Both the position numbers and the translations under genes were made by a program. From positions 1 through 64,000 of the forward strand of contig JAEUIU010000021.1 of assembly GCA_016795065.1 (NCBI GenBank): a DNA stretch of 64,000 nucleotides, read 5' to 3'. The number at the start of each line of letters is the position of its first letter. Position 1 is the stretch's first letter. This document shows, piece after piece, positions 45,730 to 55,296 of the stretch. The notes beneath the pieces are model-generated. The model made no database searches. It was not told the DNA's origin and saw only the letters and a list, made by a program, of their open reading frames with translations. This stretch comes from Phycisphaerae bacterium (lineage in GTDB: Bacteria > Planctomycetota > Phycisphaerae > Phycisphaerales > SM1A02).

Positions 45730-48700
45730 TCATTTCGATCCTGAGATGTCCTGCGCCGAGAGGTTTCGCGAAAGCCATAGCCCGCCGCCATCCGTTCCCT
45801 CCTCGGTAGCGACGGCGACCACATAGCGCGTGCCGAAGCCAAGGAATCCGCGCAGCCGGACCAACGCGACCACCGCCTTCCCGGCGTCCCGTCCGGGCGC
45901 TCCGCCGGGAGAGCGTCGGGCGATGACCTGGTCGGCCTTCGCGAAACGGGTCGCATCGCTCCTCTTCAAACGCTCCAACAACGCTGGCAACGGTTCGCCA
46001 GCCTGGCGGGCGAGAAGTTCCTCCGCCTCGCGGAGCGTCCCACGCCCATCGAGCACCGACTTCGCCACGCGGGCCCCGGTCAGGCTGCACGTGCCAAACT
46101 CATCTTGAAGCAGGAGCCTCCCGGTCCAGGGGCAACGCGCGACCTCGTCCCGAATGCCGGCTCGGCCCGATTCTTCGCTGACCACGACATGCTCGGCGAG
46201 AGCGCGGCGGCCCGAGACATCGCTGCGCTTGAGTTCGTCGACGTCGGCCGACTTGCCTGACACGACGCATCGCATCAGTCGATCCAAGGCGACGCGTCGG
46301 CCCGACACGTCACTGAGGCCCGTCTCCTCGACGAACACCCGCCGACCGCTGGCGGAACAGGTGGTCATCAGCTCCCGGTCGGCCACCTTGCCGCTGAGGG
46401 CGCTTCGTTCAACCTCGTCTGAGAGGAGCCGTCGACCGCTCACCGCGCACGAGACCAGCTCATCGGGCAATCCGAGCCGCGCTGGATCACGTTCACTCGG
46501 GGTCAGGCGATCCCTGCGCGCCCATCGGCCGGAGACACTCGACTGCAGCGCTTCGCCGGGCAGGAGCCATCCTCCGTCGATGGCATCAGCGACAAACTCG
46601 CTGACATGCCCACGCACGGAGCCGTTCGCCGCGGTGACGATCTGGTCGGCTCGAACCAGGCGGCCGCTCACATCGCTCGCCGCGAGTTCCTCGGGCAACA
46701 CCGCGTCACCGGTTGCGGCACAGCGGGCAAGCAGGTGGCGGAGAACCGGCGCTCCACCTCGCGCCGACGGCGCGAGCCAGGCTTGGGGCACCACGCTGCC
46801 AGACTTCGCGCATCGCGCCATGGGGCTTTCGCATCGCACCAGCCCACGTCCCGTATCGAGAATGAGCTCCACCTCGTAGCTCGCCCCGCCCAGCCGAGCC
46901 TTCACCTGGACATGCCGCTGTTCGCAGAGTCGGCCTCGCAGCGACACAAGCTCGGCTCGCACGCTGGACTGGTGCTCCTCGCGAATGCGCGCCGGTTGCA
47001 GGGCCTCGGGCCGAGACGCCTCCTCCTCCCCGCGATGCCGGTAGAAGCGAGTGAAGGCTGCGACGTCGGGGTCTTGGGAAACGCCGCGCAGGACGAGATC
47101 GCGCACGCTTTCGCCGATCCGTTCGGCACCGATCCCCTTCTCCATCGGCACTTCGGCCACCTCGATCCGGGCGGTCGGCGACTCGTTAGGGAGCGTTCGA
47201 AACGGCACCGACGGAAAGCCCATGATCTTCTCGTAACGGTCGAAGGCGTTCGAGGCGGATGCACGAACGGTGAGTTCGCCGTCGAAGCGACCTTGCGCAT
47301 TCGCCGGTGTCGCCTCCACGAGCTCTGCCCCCTCAACTGAGGCGAGCCACGCCTTGGCGGCCTCCTCAACGCTCGTGGCCGATCGGGCGCGACGAAGTTG
47401 CAGGCCCGAACTTTGGGTCCATTGGGTGACCAACCGATCGAACTCCGGCGTTCCGGGGAAGCTCGGCGTGTCGGCGGTGACACTCGGCTCGAGTGCGTAG
47501 ACGCGGCGACGTGAACCCGTCGTCACGGCCAGACGCTGCGCGTCAAGCACTTCGACGGCGGCTCCCTCGCGCCGCAGCGCTTCGGCGACAAACTCGGGAA
47601 GGTCAATCCGCGGGGTCGACCGGGCAAGATCGGGAGGCCTCGCGCCGCTCCGATGGAGATGACGAAGGTCCCCAAGCGTTCGGTCGACCAGCTCGCCCTC
47701 TTCCTTCATGCGTTGCTTGGCCGCCTCGATCGAAGCAACCTCCTTCGCCAACGATGCCTTCACGTCCTTGCCCGACAGCGAGCGACGGACCAGTTCGAGC
47801 ACACGCTCCTCGAAGCCATCCCCATCTTCGTCCTGGAGCGAATCGAGAATGCTCTCGACGTCGCCGATGCTCTGGGCGACGGTCTGCAGCTTGGTCATCA
47901 GGAGAGCCAACACGTGCTCGTCAAAGGTGCCGCCAAGCACGAGATTGACGATCTCAACGGTTGCGTGCTTCGACCCGAGCCGCTGGACGCGACCGATGCG
48001 CTGCTCAAGCTTCATCGGATTCCAGGGAAGGTCGACGTTCACGAGCACGTTCGCAGCCTGGAGATTCACGCCCTCGGCGCCGGCGTCGGTCGAGATGACC
48101 ACGTGGTGGAGCGGCGGATCGGCTCGGAGGCCCGTGATCGCCTGCTGGTTCAGGCCTGGCTGCCCGCCGCGAATCGCGCCGCACTCGATCCCGCGGCGGG
48201 CCAGTTCGCGAATGAGAAACGACTGCGTTTCGACGCGTTCGGTGAAGACGAGAACGCGCCAGTCCTTCGGCCGCTCGGAGCGCAGCCTCTCGATGAGCCG
48301 AAAGAGCTGCGTGGCCTTTGATGAGGAGGCCGGATCGGCGGCCACCGCTTGGGCCTGCTCGACCGCCGGACGCCAGTGGGCCCGCTCCTCGGGCCGCTTT
48401 TCCAGCATGTTCGTGAGCTGGGTGGCGAGCGCCGCGGGACTGCTGACATAGGCCTTGAGCACACTGGTCGCAGCCAGTCCGGAAAGCTCGGCGAGAATCG
48501 GGCGGATCGCGTCCAGCAGCGATCGCTCCGCAGCGGTCGGAGGGGCCGCCGCCAACTGCACGTTTCGCACCGGGAACGCGAGATCGGCATCGGCTTTTCG
48601 CGTCCTGCAGAGGTAGTCACGCAAGACACCACGCAGACGCTCCGCAGCCTCGGGCCGCAGCCGGCGGCCCTCCTGATCAGCACAGAAAGACGCCGCGAAG

Positions 48701-49521
48701 ACCGCCGGAGAACCGAACGGATTGCGCAGGCCGCGGGCTGCGGCGAGGCAATCAACGAGGCTATACAGATCCCAGAGCCGGTTCTGCATCGGCGTGGCCG
48801 TCAGCATGACGACGAACTTGACGAGACGGTCAGCGAGGCATTGCCGCACCGTCGCGGCCATTTGCGGGGGATCCTCAGGAAAGAGGTTCCGCAACTTGTG
48901 GGCCTCGTCCAGGATCAGCATGTCAAAGACGCCACCGCGCAGGGCATCGCCTCGACTTCGCATCGTCTCGTACGTGGTGATGACCACCGGGACGTCGCCT
49001 GCAATGAGTTCATCGAAGTCGGTTCCGCTTGCGGCCTTGGCCTCGATGTCGAACTTGGTCGCCAACTCCTCCTGCCATTGCTGGCCGAGGACCTTGGGGG
49101 CAAGGACCAACGTGCGCCGCACCCGTCGACGCTCGATGAGTTCGGCCAGAACAAGCCCGGCGCTGATCGTCTTGCCGAGCCCGACCTCGTCGGCAATCAG
49201 CGTCACCGGCAACCGGCGACAGAAGAGGAAGAGATTGTCGATCTGGTGCCGAAAGGGGCTGACCCGCTCGCCCCAGCGGCGGCGCGAGCGGATGTCGTCC
49301 TCACTGTCGATGACAATCGGTTCGACCAGGCTCCAGGCGACCGCGGCCTGATGCAGCGCGAAGTCGCCGTCCGAGGCGGCCGGCTGCAGTGGGCCGATGT
49401 CGACCTCGATATGGCTCTGGATGTGGACCGCACCAGGCGCCGGACTCACTCCTGCCGCCGGGCCGGCCGGCGTGCCGGACGGTGCGTTAGGCGGTGTGGG
49501 TGATGCGCCGAACGTGCCCAT
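45730..49521 (-). CDS. SNF2-family helicase with repeated C-terminal motif
   Basis: 1263 residues. SNF2/RapA-type ATPase: Walker A DEVGLGKT at 111-118, TYETM (Ia region), LILDEAH with DEAH at 205-208, LTATPMQN at about 240-247, and in lobe 2 STDAGAEGVNLQAAN and QRIGRVQRLG. All key residues for ATP-driven translocation are present. After a less clear middle region, residues about 1025-1159 hold nine consecutive 15-residue repeats [C/S]xx[S/T]G[K/R] (next feature). The combination is not RapA proper, which lacks these repeats, and no DISARM or restriction gene is adjacent. Same strand as the efflux operon, 43 nt after its end. Role: chromatin/RNAP remodelling or defence, undetermined. Confidence 0.88.
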   Translation of the reverse strand: MGTFGASPTPPNAPSGTPAGPAAGVSPAPGAVHIQSHIEVDIGPLQPAASDGDFALHQAAVAWSLVEPIVIDSEDDIRSRRRWGERVSPFRHQIDNLFLFCRRLPVTLIADEVGLGKTISAGLVLAELIERRRVRRTLVLAPKVLGQQWQEELATKFDIEAKAASGTDFDELIAGDVPVVITTYETMRSRGDALRGGVFDMLILDEAHKLRNLFPEDPPQMAATVRQCLADRLVKFVVMLTATPMQNRLWDLYSLVDCLAAARGLRNPFGSPAVFAASFCADQEGRRLRPEAAERLRGVLRDYLCRTRKADADLAFPVRNVQLAAAPPTAAERSLLDAIRPILAELSGLAATSVLKAYVSSPAALATQLTNMLEKRPEERAHWRPAVEQAQAVAADPASSSKATQLFRLIERLRSERPKDWRVLVFTERVETQSFLIRELARRGIECGAIRGGQPGLNQQAITGLRADPPLHHVVISTDAGAEGVNLQAANVLVNVDLPWNPMKLEQRIGRVQRLGSKHATVEIVNLVLGGTFDEHVLALLMTKLQTVAQSIGDVESILDSLQDEDGDGFEERVLELVRRSLSGKDVKASLAKEVASIEAAKQRMKEEGELVDRTLGDLRHLHRSGARPPDLARSTPRIDLPEFVAEALRREGAAVEVLDAQRLAVTTGSRRRVYALEPSVTADTPSFPGTPEFDRLVTQWTQSSGLQLRRARSATSVEEAAKAWLASVEGAELVEATPANAQGRFDGELTVRASASNAFDRYEKIMGFPSVPFRTLPNESPTARIEVAEVPMEKGIGAERIGESVRDLVLRGVSQDPDVAAFTRFYRHRGEEEASRPEALQPARIREEHQSSVRAELVSLRGRLCEQRHVQVKARLGGASYEVELILDTGRGLVRCESPMARCAKSGSVVPQAWLAPSARGGAPVLRHLLARCAATGDAVLPEELAASDVSGRLVRADQIVTAANGSVRGHVSEFVADAIDGGWLLPGEALQSSVSGRWARRDRLTPSERDPARLGLPDELVSCAVSGRRLLSDEVERSALSGKVADRELMTTCSASGRRVFVEETGLSDVSGRRVALDRLMRCVVSGKSADVDELKRSDVSGRRALAEHVVVSEESGRAGIRDEVARCPWTGRLLLQDEFGTCSLTGARVAKSVLDGRGTLREAEELLARQAGEPLPALLERLKRSDATRFAKADQVIARRSPGGAPGRDAGKAVVALVRLRGFLGFGTRYVVAVATEEGTDGGGLWLSRNLSAQDISGSK
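46045..46449 (-). repeat. Nine tandem 15-residue repeats at the helicase C-terminus
   Basis: Units read in order CAVSGRRLLSDEVER, SALSGKVADRELMTT, CSASGRRVFVEETGL, SDVSGRRVALDRLMR, CVVSGKSADVDELKR, SDVSGRRALAEHVVV, SEESGRAGIRDEVAR, CPWTGRLLLQDEFGT and CSLTGARVAKSVL. The first residue is Cys or Ser, position 5 is always Gly. Degenerate units extend toward the N-terminus. The period and Cys-x-x-Ser/Thr-Gly start suggest decayed zinc-ribbon-like hairpins, but this is inference. Confidence 0.85.
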
Positions 49522-49564
49522 GATTCCGGTAGACTAACACTTCGGGCGTCGGCTAACAACTCGA

Positions 49565-50764
49565 TCATCCCTCTCGAAGCGCACTCGCGATCGGCAAGCG
49601 CGCCGCCCGGATCGCTGGGAAGAGCCCGCCGACGAGGCCAATCGCCGCCGCCCAGATGATCGCGGTGACGAGGAGTTCCGGCGTCACGGCAAACGCGAAG
49701 GCGATCTGGCTGAAGGTCTGCCAGTTGATGGTCGAGGCGGTGAAGCCGTTGAACGCGACGTAGGCCAGTGCCGCACCGACGGCACCGCCGATGACCGCCA
49801 GCGTGACCGACTCGATCATGACCGAGAGGATGATCGGAAACGGTCCGAAACCAAGCGCACGCAGCGTGGCGATCTCCCGAGTGCGCCCGGCCACCGCGCT
49901 ATACATCGTGTTCAGCGCGCCAAAGATGGCCCCCAGCGCCATCAGTCCCGCGACGAAGACGCCGATGCCTCGGATGAACTCCGTCAGCATCGTCGACTGC
50001 TCCTCGAGATACTCGCCCTGCCGAACGACCTTCACCTTGAGGCGTGGGTCGGCGGTCAGTGCGTCCTTGAACGCCGTAAACGAATCCGGCGAAGCGAGTT
50101 TCGCATAGACCGACTGGAACGAGTCGCCTCGCTGATAGGCCGGCTGAAGCACCGCTGCGTCGGTCCAGATCTCCGACTCCGACGCCCCGCCCTCCGCGGT
50201 GAAGATGCCTACCACAGTCCAGTCGTTTTGCCCCACGCGAACCGTCTTCCCCATATCCAAGCCGGCAAACGCCCGGGCCGCACCGGCGCCGACGATCACT
50301 TCGTTTCGTCCGCGCTCGAACGCCCGTCCTTCCACCATCGTCACGTTGCCGCGAACCTGCACGCCGGCAGGGCCGATGCCGCGAAGGGGGACGTTGGCGT
50401 CGGTCCCCGTCGTGCGCTTCGGCAGGTTGATGATCACGAAGAGTTCAGCCGAGGCGACCGCCCCGTCCGCGCCGTGGGCGATGCCCGGAGCGTCGGAGAT
50501 CAGGCGGGCTTCCTCCCGTCCCAGTCCGCTGGTCATCTCCGTATCGGCGCCGGACCGAAGGACCAGGGCGATGTCATCGGGACCGGTGATGCTCATCGCT
50601 GCGCGGAATCCCTCGGCGATCGAGAGAACGCCCACCAAGACCGCCACGACTCCGGCGATGCCGACGATCGTCGCCAGCGATGCGCCGCGACGCTGCGGGA
50701 GCGTCCGCAAGGCGAAGAGCGTGACCGACCATACCTGGGAAAGCCAATTGGTCAGGGCGGTCAT
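49565..50764 (-). CDS. ABC transporter permease, FtsX/MacB type (second permease)
   Basis: 399 residues from ATG 50764, which overlaps the upstream permease stop as ATGA. A first membrane helix (about 25-45, GIAGVVAVLVGVLSIAEGF) is followed by a periplasmic MacB-PCD-like domain (about 50-270) and three C-terminal helices (VFVAGLMALGAIFGALNTMY, VTLAVIGGAVGAALAYVAF, LLVTAIIWAAAIGLVGGLF). The FtsX signature TREIATLRALGF precedes helix three. Partner of the next permease; together with the ATPase and adaptor it forms a macrolide- or lipoprotein-type exporter. Last gene of a four-gene operon. Confidence 0.92.
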   Translation of the reverse strand: MTALTNWLSQVWSVTLFALRTLPQRRGASLATIVGIAGVVAVLVGVLSIAEGFRAAMSITGPDDIALVLRSGADTEMTSGLGREEARLISDAPGIAHGADGAVASAELFVIINLPKRTTGTDANVPLRGIGPAGVQVRGNVTMVEGRAFERGRNEVIVGAGAARAFAGLDMGKTVRVGQNDWTVVGIFTAEGGASESEIWTDAAVLQPAYQRGDSFQSVYAKLASPDSFTAFKDALTADPRLKVKVVRQGEYLEEQSTMLTEFIRGIGVFVAGLMALGAIFGALNTMYSAVAGRTREIATLRALGFGPFPIILSVMIESVTLAVIGGAVGAALAYVAFNGFTASTINWQTFSQIAFAFAVTPELLVTAIIWAAAIGLVGGLFPAIRAARLPIASALREG

Positions 50765-51918
50765 GCGTGCCTCCGAAGGGCCACGGCGATTTGAAGACGC
50801 ATGGCGGCAAGCGCGGGCAGGATGCCGGCCAGCACGCCGAGCCCGAGCACAAGTCCCCCGCCGATCGCGAGGTACCGAACTGGAAGAAAGAAGACCGGCA
50901 GGATCGACGGCACCGGACTTCCGCCCAAGGTCATGACCCACGCGACGCCCAATCCCGCGATGCCCCCGACGCAAGCCAAGAGCGCACTCTCGGCTAGCAC
51001 CAGTCCCAGCACACGCTCGTTGGTGAAGCCAAGCGCTTTGAGAACGCCAAGCTCGGCGGTGCGCTCACGGACCGCCTGGGCCATGGTGTTGCCGGCGACG
51101 AGGAGAATGGTGAAGAAGACCGCGCTGAGAATCGCCAGGAGGATCGTGCCGATGCTGCCGATTTGCTCGATGAAGCTCTGGGCGAAGGCGCCCTCGGGCT
51201 CGGCCTTCGTCTCGAAGGGGGAATTGGCGAACTCGGCGTCGATCAGGGCTGCCACTTCGGTGGTGCGATTCGGATCGCTCACCCGCACCACGTACCAGCC
51301 GACCATGCCCTGCCCTTCAGCCCGGGCCTCGTCGAAATAGTCGTAGCGAAAGAAGAAGCCGGAGGTATCCGTCCCCTTCTTCGCTCCTTCGTAAACGCCG
51401 ACGATATCGAATTCCCAGGCGCCGTCACCCTTGCGAGGCCAGATCGGCGACTTCAGCGGAACGCGATCGCCCACCTTCCAGCCGAAGCGTTCGACGAGCG
51501 TCTTGCCGACCACCGCGCCGGTGCGGGTCGACTCCCATGCCTTCCGGTGGGCGTCGCTGAGAACGTATTCCGGATGCATGTCCAGGAACCGCTCGGGCTC
51601 GACCGGAAAGCTCCCGAAGAAGTTCTTCGGCTCATCCTGGTAAATGCCGTTGAACCAGGTCCAGTGCATGGCCGCGTCCACTCCCGCGATCCCCGCGATG
51701 CGCCGTTCATAGGCCACCGGCAGGAGCATGATGAGCGAGACCTTGTGCCGCACGATGAGCCGATCCGCCCCGGCCATGGTCACGCCCGCCGAGAACCCCT
51801 CCTTGATGATGCAGAGGATCCCGAACAGGAGAAACGCGATGAAGATGGAGAGGAGCGTAAGGGCGGTGCGCATCTTCCTGCGCATCAGGTTGCCCCACAG
51901 AAGGCGGAGAAACCTCAT
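50761..51918 (-). CDS. ABC transporter permease, FtsX/MacB type (first permease)
   Basis: 385 residues. N-terminal helix (about 18-40, ALTLLSIFIAFLLFGILCII), a periplasmic domain with YVVRVSDPNRTTEVA, and the C-terminal helices with the FtsX signature ERTAELGVLKALGFTNERVL. The ATG overlaps the ATPase stop by 4 bp and its own stop overlaps the second permease start by 4 bp. Two different permease chains suggest a heterodimeric membrane part. Substrate unknown. Confidence 0.92.
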   Translation of the reverse strand: MRFLRLLWGNLMRRKMRTALTLLSIFIAFLLFGILCIIKEGFSAGVTMAGADRLIVRHKVSLIMLLPVAYERRIAGIAGVDAAMHWTWFNGIYQDEPKNFFGSFPVEPERFLDMHPEYVLSDAHRKAWESTRTGAVVGKTLVERFGWKVGDRVPLKSPIWPRKGDGAWEFDIVGVYEGAKKGTDTSGFFFRYDYFDEARAEGQGMVGWYVVRVSDPNRTTEVAALIDAEFANSPFETKAEPEGAFAQSFIEQIGSIGTILLAILSAVFFTILLVAGNTMAQAVRERTAELGVLKALGFTNERVLGLVLAESALLACVGGIAGLGVAWVMTLGGSPVPSILPVFFLPVRYLAIGGGLVLGLGVLAGILPALAAMRLQIAVALRRHA

Positions 51919-52649
51919 GGGGCCGCCTCCGTCATGAGCTGGCCCTTCTCCAGATGCACGGTGCGCGAGGCTCTTGCCGAGGCGTGCGGATCGTGCGTGA
52001 CCATGATGATGGTCTTGCCGTGCTGGGTGTTGAGGGCCTGCAGAAGGGCAAGGATCTCATCGCCCGACTTGCGATCGAGGTCGCCTGTCGGTTCGTCGCA
52101 GAGTAGGAGCGTCGGATCGGAGACGATCGCCCGGGCGATGCCGACTCGCTGCTGCTCGCCGCCCGAGAGCGTGCGCGGAAAGTGGTTCGCCCGGTGGGAG
52201 AGTCCGACCACCTCCAACGCGGTCGCGACATGCCGCTTCCGCTCCGACCGCGAGAGATTGGTCAGGAGGAGCGGCAATTCGACGTTTGCCGCGGCGCTGA
52301 GAACGGACAGGAGGTTGTAGAACTGAAAGACCAGACCCACGTGCTGGGCCCGCCATGCGGCGAGGCGTCGCGAGGAGAGCGTCTCCAACCGGTCGCCCCC
52401 GACGGCGACCGATCCGCGCGTCGGTCGGTCGAGGCCGCCGATCAGGTTGAGAAGCGTCGTCTTGCCCGAACCCGATGGGCCCATCATGGCCAGAAACTCG
52501 CCGCGTGGGACGCGCAGGTTCAGGCCCGCCAGCACCCGGATCTCTTCCGATCCACGCCGAAAGGTCTTCTCGACACCCTCAACGGAAACGAGGTTGTCGC
52601 TCTCGATGCCGGTGCCGGTCCTGCCGCTCGTCCTTGTCTCGATGGTCAT
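51915..52649 (-). CDS. ABC transporter ATP-binding protein (LolD/MacB-like)
   Basis: 244 residues. Walker A GPSGSGKTT, Q-loop FQFYNLL, signature LSGGEQQR, Walker B LLLCDEPTGDLD and H-loop VTHD are all intact. The FYNLL after the Q is typical of the LolD/MacB/FtsE subfamily that serves FtsX-type permeases. Overlaps adaptor and permease genes by 4 bp each, so all four proteins are translationally coupled. Confidence 0.95.
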   Translation of the reverse strand: MTIETRTSGRTGTGIESDNLVSVEGVEKTFRRGSEEIRVLAGLNLRVPRGEFLAMMGPSGSGKTTLLNLIGGLDRPTRGSVAVGGDRLETLSSRRLAAWRAQHVGLVFQFYNLLSVLSAAANVELPLLLTNLSRSERKRHVATALEVVGLSHRANHFPRTLSGGEQQRVGIARAIVSDPTLLLCDEPTGDLDRKSGDEILALLQALNTQHGKTIIMVTHDPHASARASRTVHLEKGQLMTEAAP

Positions 52650-53860
52650 GGTCGCCGTTCCTTCACTCGGGTTCCCTCTGTCAGTTCACCTGGCGGATCA
52701 AGAATGACCCGCTCCCCGCCCACGACGCCCGCAGCAACGTCGATGCGATCGCCACGGCGTTCTCCGAGCGTGACCGCCCGGCGCTCAACGTCACCACTCC
52801 GAAACACCCACACGACATCCTTGCCGTCGCGCTTGCTGACCGCCGAGGCCGGAATCGTGATCGATGCCTTCCTCTCGGGGCTCGCTTCGGCCGCCGACTG
52901 GAACGCTACCTTCACGCTCATGTCCGGCAGGATGCGCGGGTCGGGCTGCTTGAACGCAACGCGCACCTTCACGGTGGCCTTCTGTCGATCGGCGGTCGGG
53001 ATGATGGCAACCACCGATGCCGGGATACGCCAATCGGGATAGGAATCCAGCGTCGCCTCGACCGGTTGCCCCGCCTCGACGCGGTTGATGAAGCTCTCGT
53101 TGACATCGACCTCGATCTCGAGCGAGTCCATGTCGACGATGGTGCAGATGCCGGTCCGCGTGAATCCGCCCACCGACATCGGAGAGATCATCTCACCGGG
53201 CTGGGCGTTCTTTGCGGTGACGATGCCGGCGAAGGGCGCCCGAATGATGGTGTCGTCAAGTTGCTGCCGCCACACGGCGACCTCGCGCTCGCTCACGCCG
53301 ACCTCGGCTCGCTGACGGGCCAAACGGGCGGTCAGCGATCGCACCGCGGTCTCCGAGCGTTCCAGTTCGAGGTCGCTCGCCGCCCCGTCGGCTGCCGCTT
53401 CCTTCATCTTGGTCCACTCGCGTTCGGCCTGGGCAAGGTTGGCCTCGGTCTCTCCGAGACTTGCCTGATCCGCCTGCCAGCGAGCTTCCGCCAATCGCAG
53501 CGAGGTCTCGACGTTCGACGCATCGAGCTTCGCCAAGACCTGCCCCTCCTCAACGCGCATGCCCTCCTCGACGTGCACCTCGACGACCTTCCCCGTCACC
53601 TTGGAGGAAACGGTTGCGTCGCGTCGGGCCGTCACGTACCCGGAAGCGTTGAGCCGCGTCCGATCCCGCTGCCCGCCTGAATCGGCCTCGACCAGGCCGA
53701 GCCGGACCTCAAGCGTCGTCTCACGGTACTTCCACCAATAGACACCGCCGCCAGCCCCGAGCAGAAGCAGGAGTACGAGCAGCACGGGCCCCAGGCAGCC
53801 TCTCCTTGGTGCGGATCGCTCAATCCGAAGTGCGTCAATCTTGGTGTGGTTCGATGTCAT
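52646..53860 (-). CDS. Periplasmic adaptor (HlyD/MacA-like) of the efflux operon
   Basis: 404 residues. An N-terminal membrane anchor (PVLLVLLLLLGAGGGVYWW) is followed by a biotinyl-lipoyl domain (TARRDATVSSKVTGKVVEV, HVEEGMRVEEGQVLAKLD), a coiled-coil hairpin (about 115-200, DQASLGETEANLAQAEREW), the second lipoyl half (TIIRAPFAGIVTAKNAQPGE) and a C-terminal beta-barrel. First gene of the operon, as usual for MacA-MacB systems. No outer-membrane TolC homologue is encoded in the window. Confidence 0.93.
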   Translation of the reverse strand: MTSNHTKIDALRIERSAPRRGCLGPVLLVLLLLLGAGGGVYWWKYRETTLEVRLGLVEADSGGQRDRTRLNASGYVTARRDATVSSKVTGKVVEVHVEEGMRVEEGQVLAKLDASNVETSLRLAEARWQADQASLGETEANLAQAEREWTKMKEAAADGAASDLELERSETAVRSLTARLARQRAEVGVSEREVAVWRQQLDDTIIRAPFAGIVTAKNAQPGEMISPMSVGGFTRTGICTIVDMDSLEIEVDVNESFINRVEAGQPVEATLDSYPDWRIPASVVAIIPTADRQKATVKVRVAFKQPDPRILPDMSVKVAFQSAAEASPERKASITIPASAVSKRDGKDVVWVFRSGDVERRAVTLGERRGDRIDVAAGVVGGERVILDPPGELTEGTRVKERRP

Positions 53861-53942
53861 CCCGTGGGCGGCCGGTACCGTGGACGGACATCGTAGCGCA
53901 AGACGCCCTTCTCAGGTGACCACTCCAGTCCGGTCGACGCCG

Positions 53943-55097
53943 TCACTGCCGGAAACCGCGGGCGTCCGTCATCCCCCGTCCGGCGGCCAGCTTTCCCTGC
54001 TCGACGAATCGACGCAGGTACCCGTTGTGGACGGTGATGGTCCGCTTCGAGCGATTCCACGCCGCACCGCCCTCGCCCGCGGCGAAGCGAATGGTGACAA
54101 GCGAATGCCAATCGAAGCCCTTGACGACCGCTGCCAGCTCATCGGGAAGCTTGGCGCTTTCCGCGTCCGCGAAGGTCCCGTTCGCGTCGTCGCTTTCGAC
54201 TCGGGCCTCGGCAGACGCCTTGCCGGGCGGCATCCTGAGTGAGGCGAGCGCACGCCGCCAAGAGCGATGAATCTCGGCGCCGTAATCGCTTGCCTTCTTC
54301 ACGTCCTCCTCGGACATGCCGACTACCCCGGCCACCGGTGCGTACTTGGTTCGATCCGCCGCGACCGCCAGCGCCGCGATTTGAAACGCTCGGCGGGCGT
54401 CGTTGTCATGCTCGCCACTCACCGGCCATTCGGAGCGAGATACCTCTCGGGCTTCGATCATCAGCGAAGTCGTGCGAGCGACGAGAACGTCCAATGCCCG
54501 ATCTGGCATGTGGGTCGTCAGATAGTGGGTGGCGAACGCGTCAGCCATCGTCTCCTCGTTGCCGAGGACGGGCAGATCGAACTCGCGCACGAGGGCATGT
54601 CCGAGCTCGTGGAGGACGACATGCAGGGTGACGTCGCGCGCGAACGGCGTGAGCTCGACCGTCTCCACCGTGCCGGGCGATGGCGCAGGCGGGTCGCTCG
54701 GACGGCTTGCATCGGGCGGCAGGTACCGCGGGTCGTCCAAAGGCGCGTGCTTGCAGTTGATATGTCGGAAACGTTCGACCTCCGCGGCCAAGGTCGCAGG
54801 GTTGATACCGAAATGCTCGGCGGTGGCCTTCATGAGTTCATCACCGGTGACGAACTGATTCACGGTCGTGTCGAGGTAGGAACGGACATCGGCTGTCGAG
54901 CGCTTGATGCTTCGGTTGAGGACATTGGAGAGGATGTCCTTCATTGTCCCCGGCAGGGTGAGATCGACCGTGCAGGGAACCTCTGGTGGACGCGTCGCCT
55001 TGGTGTCTTGGGTCAAGGCCATGGAAGTGCTGCAAGCAGTCACCAGCGCAACGTGCGCAATCACGACGATGGCCGCTCGACTCAACGCATTCTGCAT
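53943..55097 (-). CDS. Secreted DUF4344-type metallopeptidase
   Basis: 384 residues. Signal peptide at about 1-28, possibly a lipoprotein (VTACS near 19-23). The zinc site is HELGH at 163-167 in VVLHELGHALVREFD, with the third ligand or helper region NEETMADAFATHYL about 12 residues on, as in the DUF4344 family. The N-terminal part (about 40-140) is charged and specific to this protein. DUF4344 proteins are putative zinc proteases without known substrates. Transcribed from the same strand as the efflux operon, 82 bp upstream of it. Confidence 0.88.
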   Translation of the reverse strand: MQNALSRAAIVVIAHVALVTACSTSMALTQDTKATRPPEVPCTVDLTLPGTMKDILSNVLNRSIKRSTADVRSYLDTTVNQFVTGDELMKATAEHFGINPATLAAEVERFRHINCKHAPLDDPRYLPPDASRPSDPPAPSPGTVETVELTPFARDVTLHVVLHELGHALVREFDLPVLGNEETMADAFATHYLTTHMPDRALDVLVARTTSLMIEAREVSRSEWPVSGEHDNDARRAFQIAALAVAADRTKYAPVAGVVGMSEEDVKKASDYGAEIHRSWRRALASLRMPPGKASAEARVESDDANGTFADAESAKLPDELAAVVKGFDWHSLVTIRFAAGEGGAAWNRSKRTITVHNGYLRRFVEQGKLAAGRGMTDARGFRQ

Positions 55098-55296
55098 TGC
55101 TGATTCTCCGAAAGGACAAGGCTGACCGGCTCGCTTCGTTCGCTTCTCCGACAGGTGTCAAGGTACTCGGGCCCGCGCGATACGCATCCCCCAAACATGC
55201 GAGTACGCAGAATCTGGGCGCGCGATGTTGGCGGTTGCAGTTGTCTCGATTCCGCCGAGACGATCCAACCCGGCATGGACATCGGCTTGCCGCCCA

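Noticed and set aside
45730..49521. DISARM or restriction-modification helicase
   Set aside because: No methyltransferase, DrmA/B-like or nuclease gene is adjacent; neighbours are efflux and thioredoxin genes.
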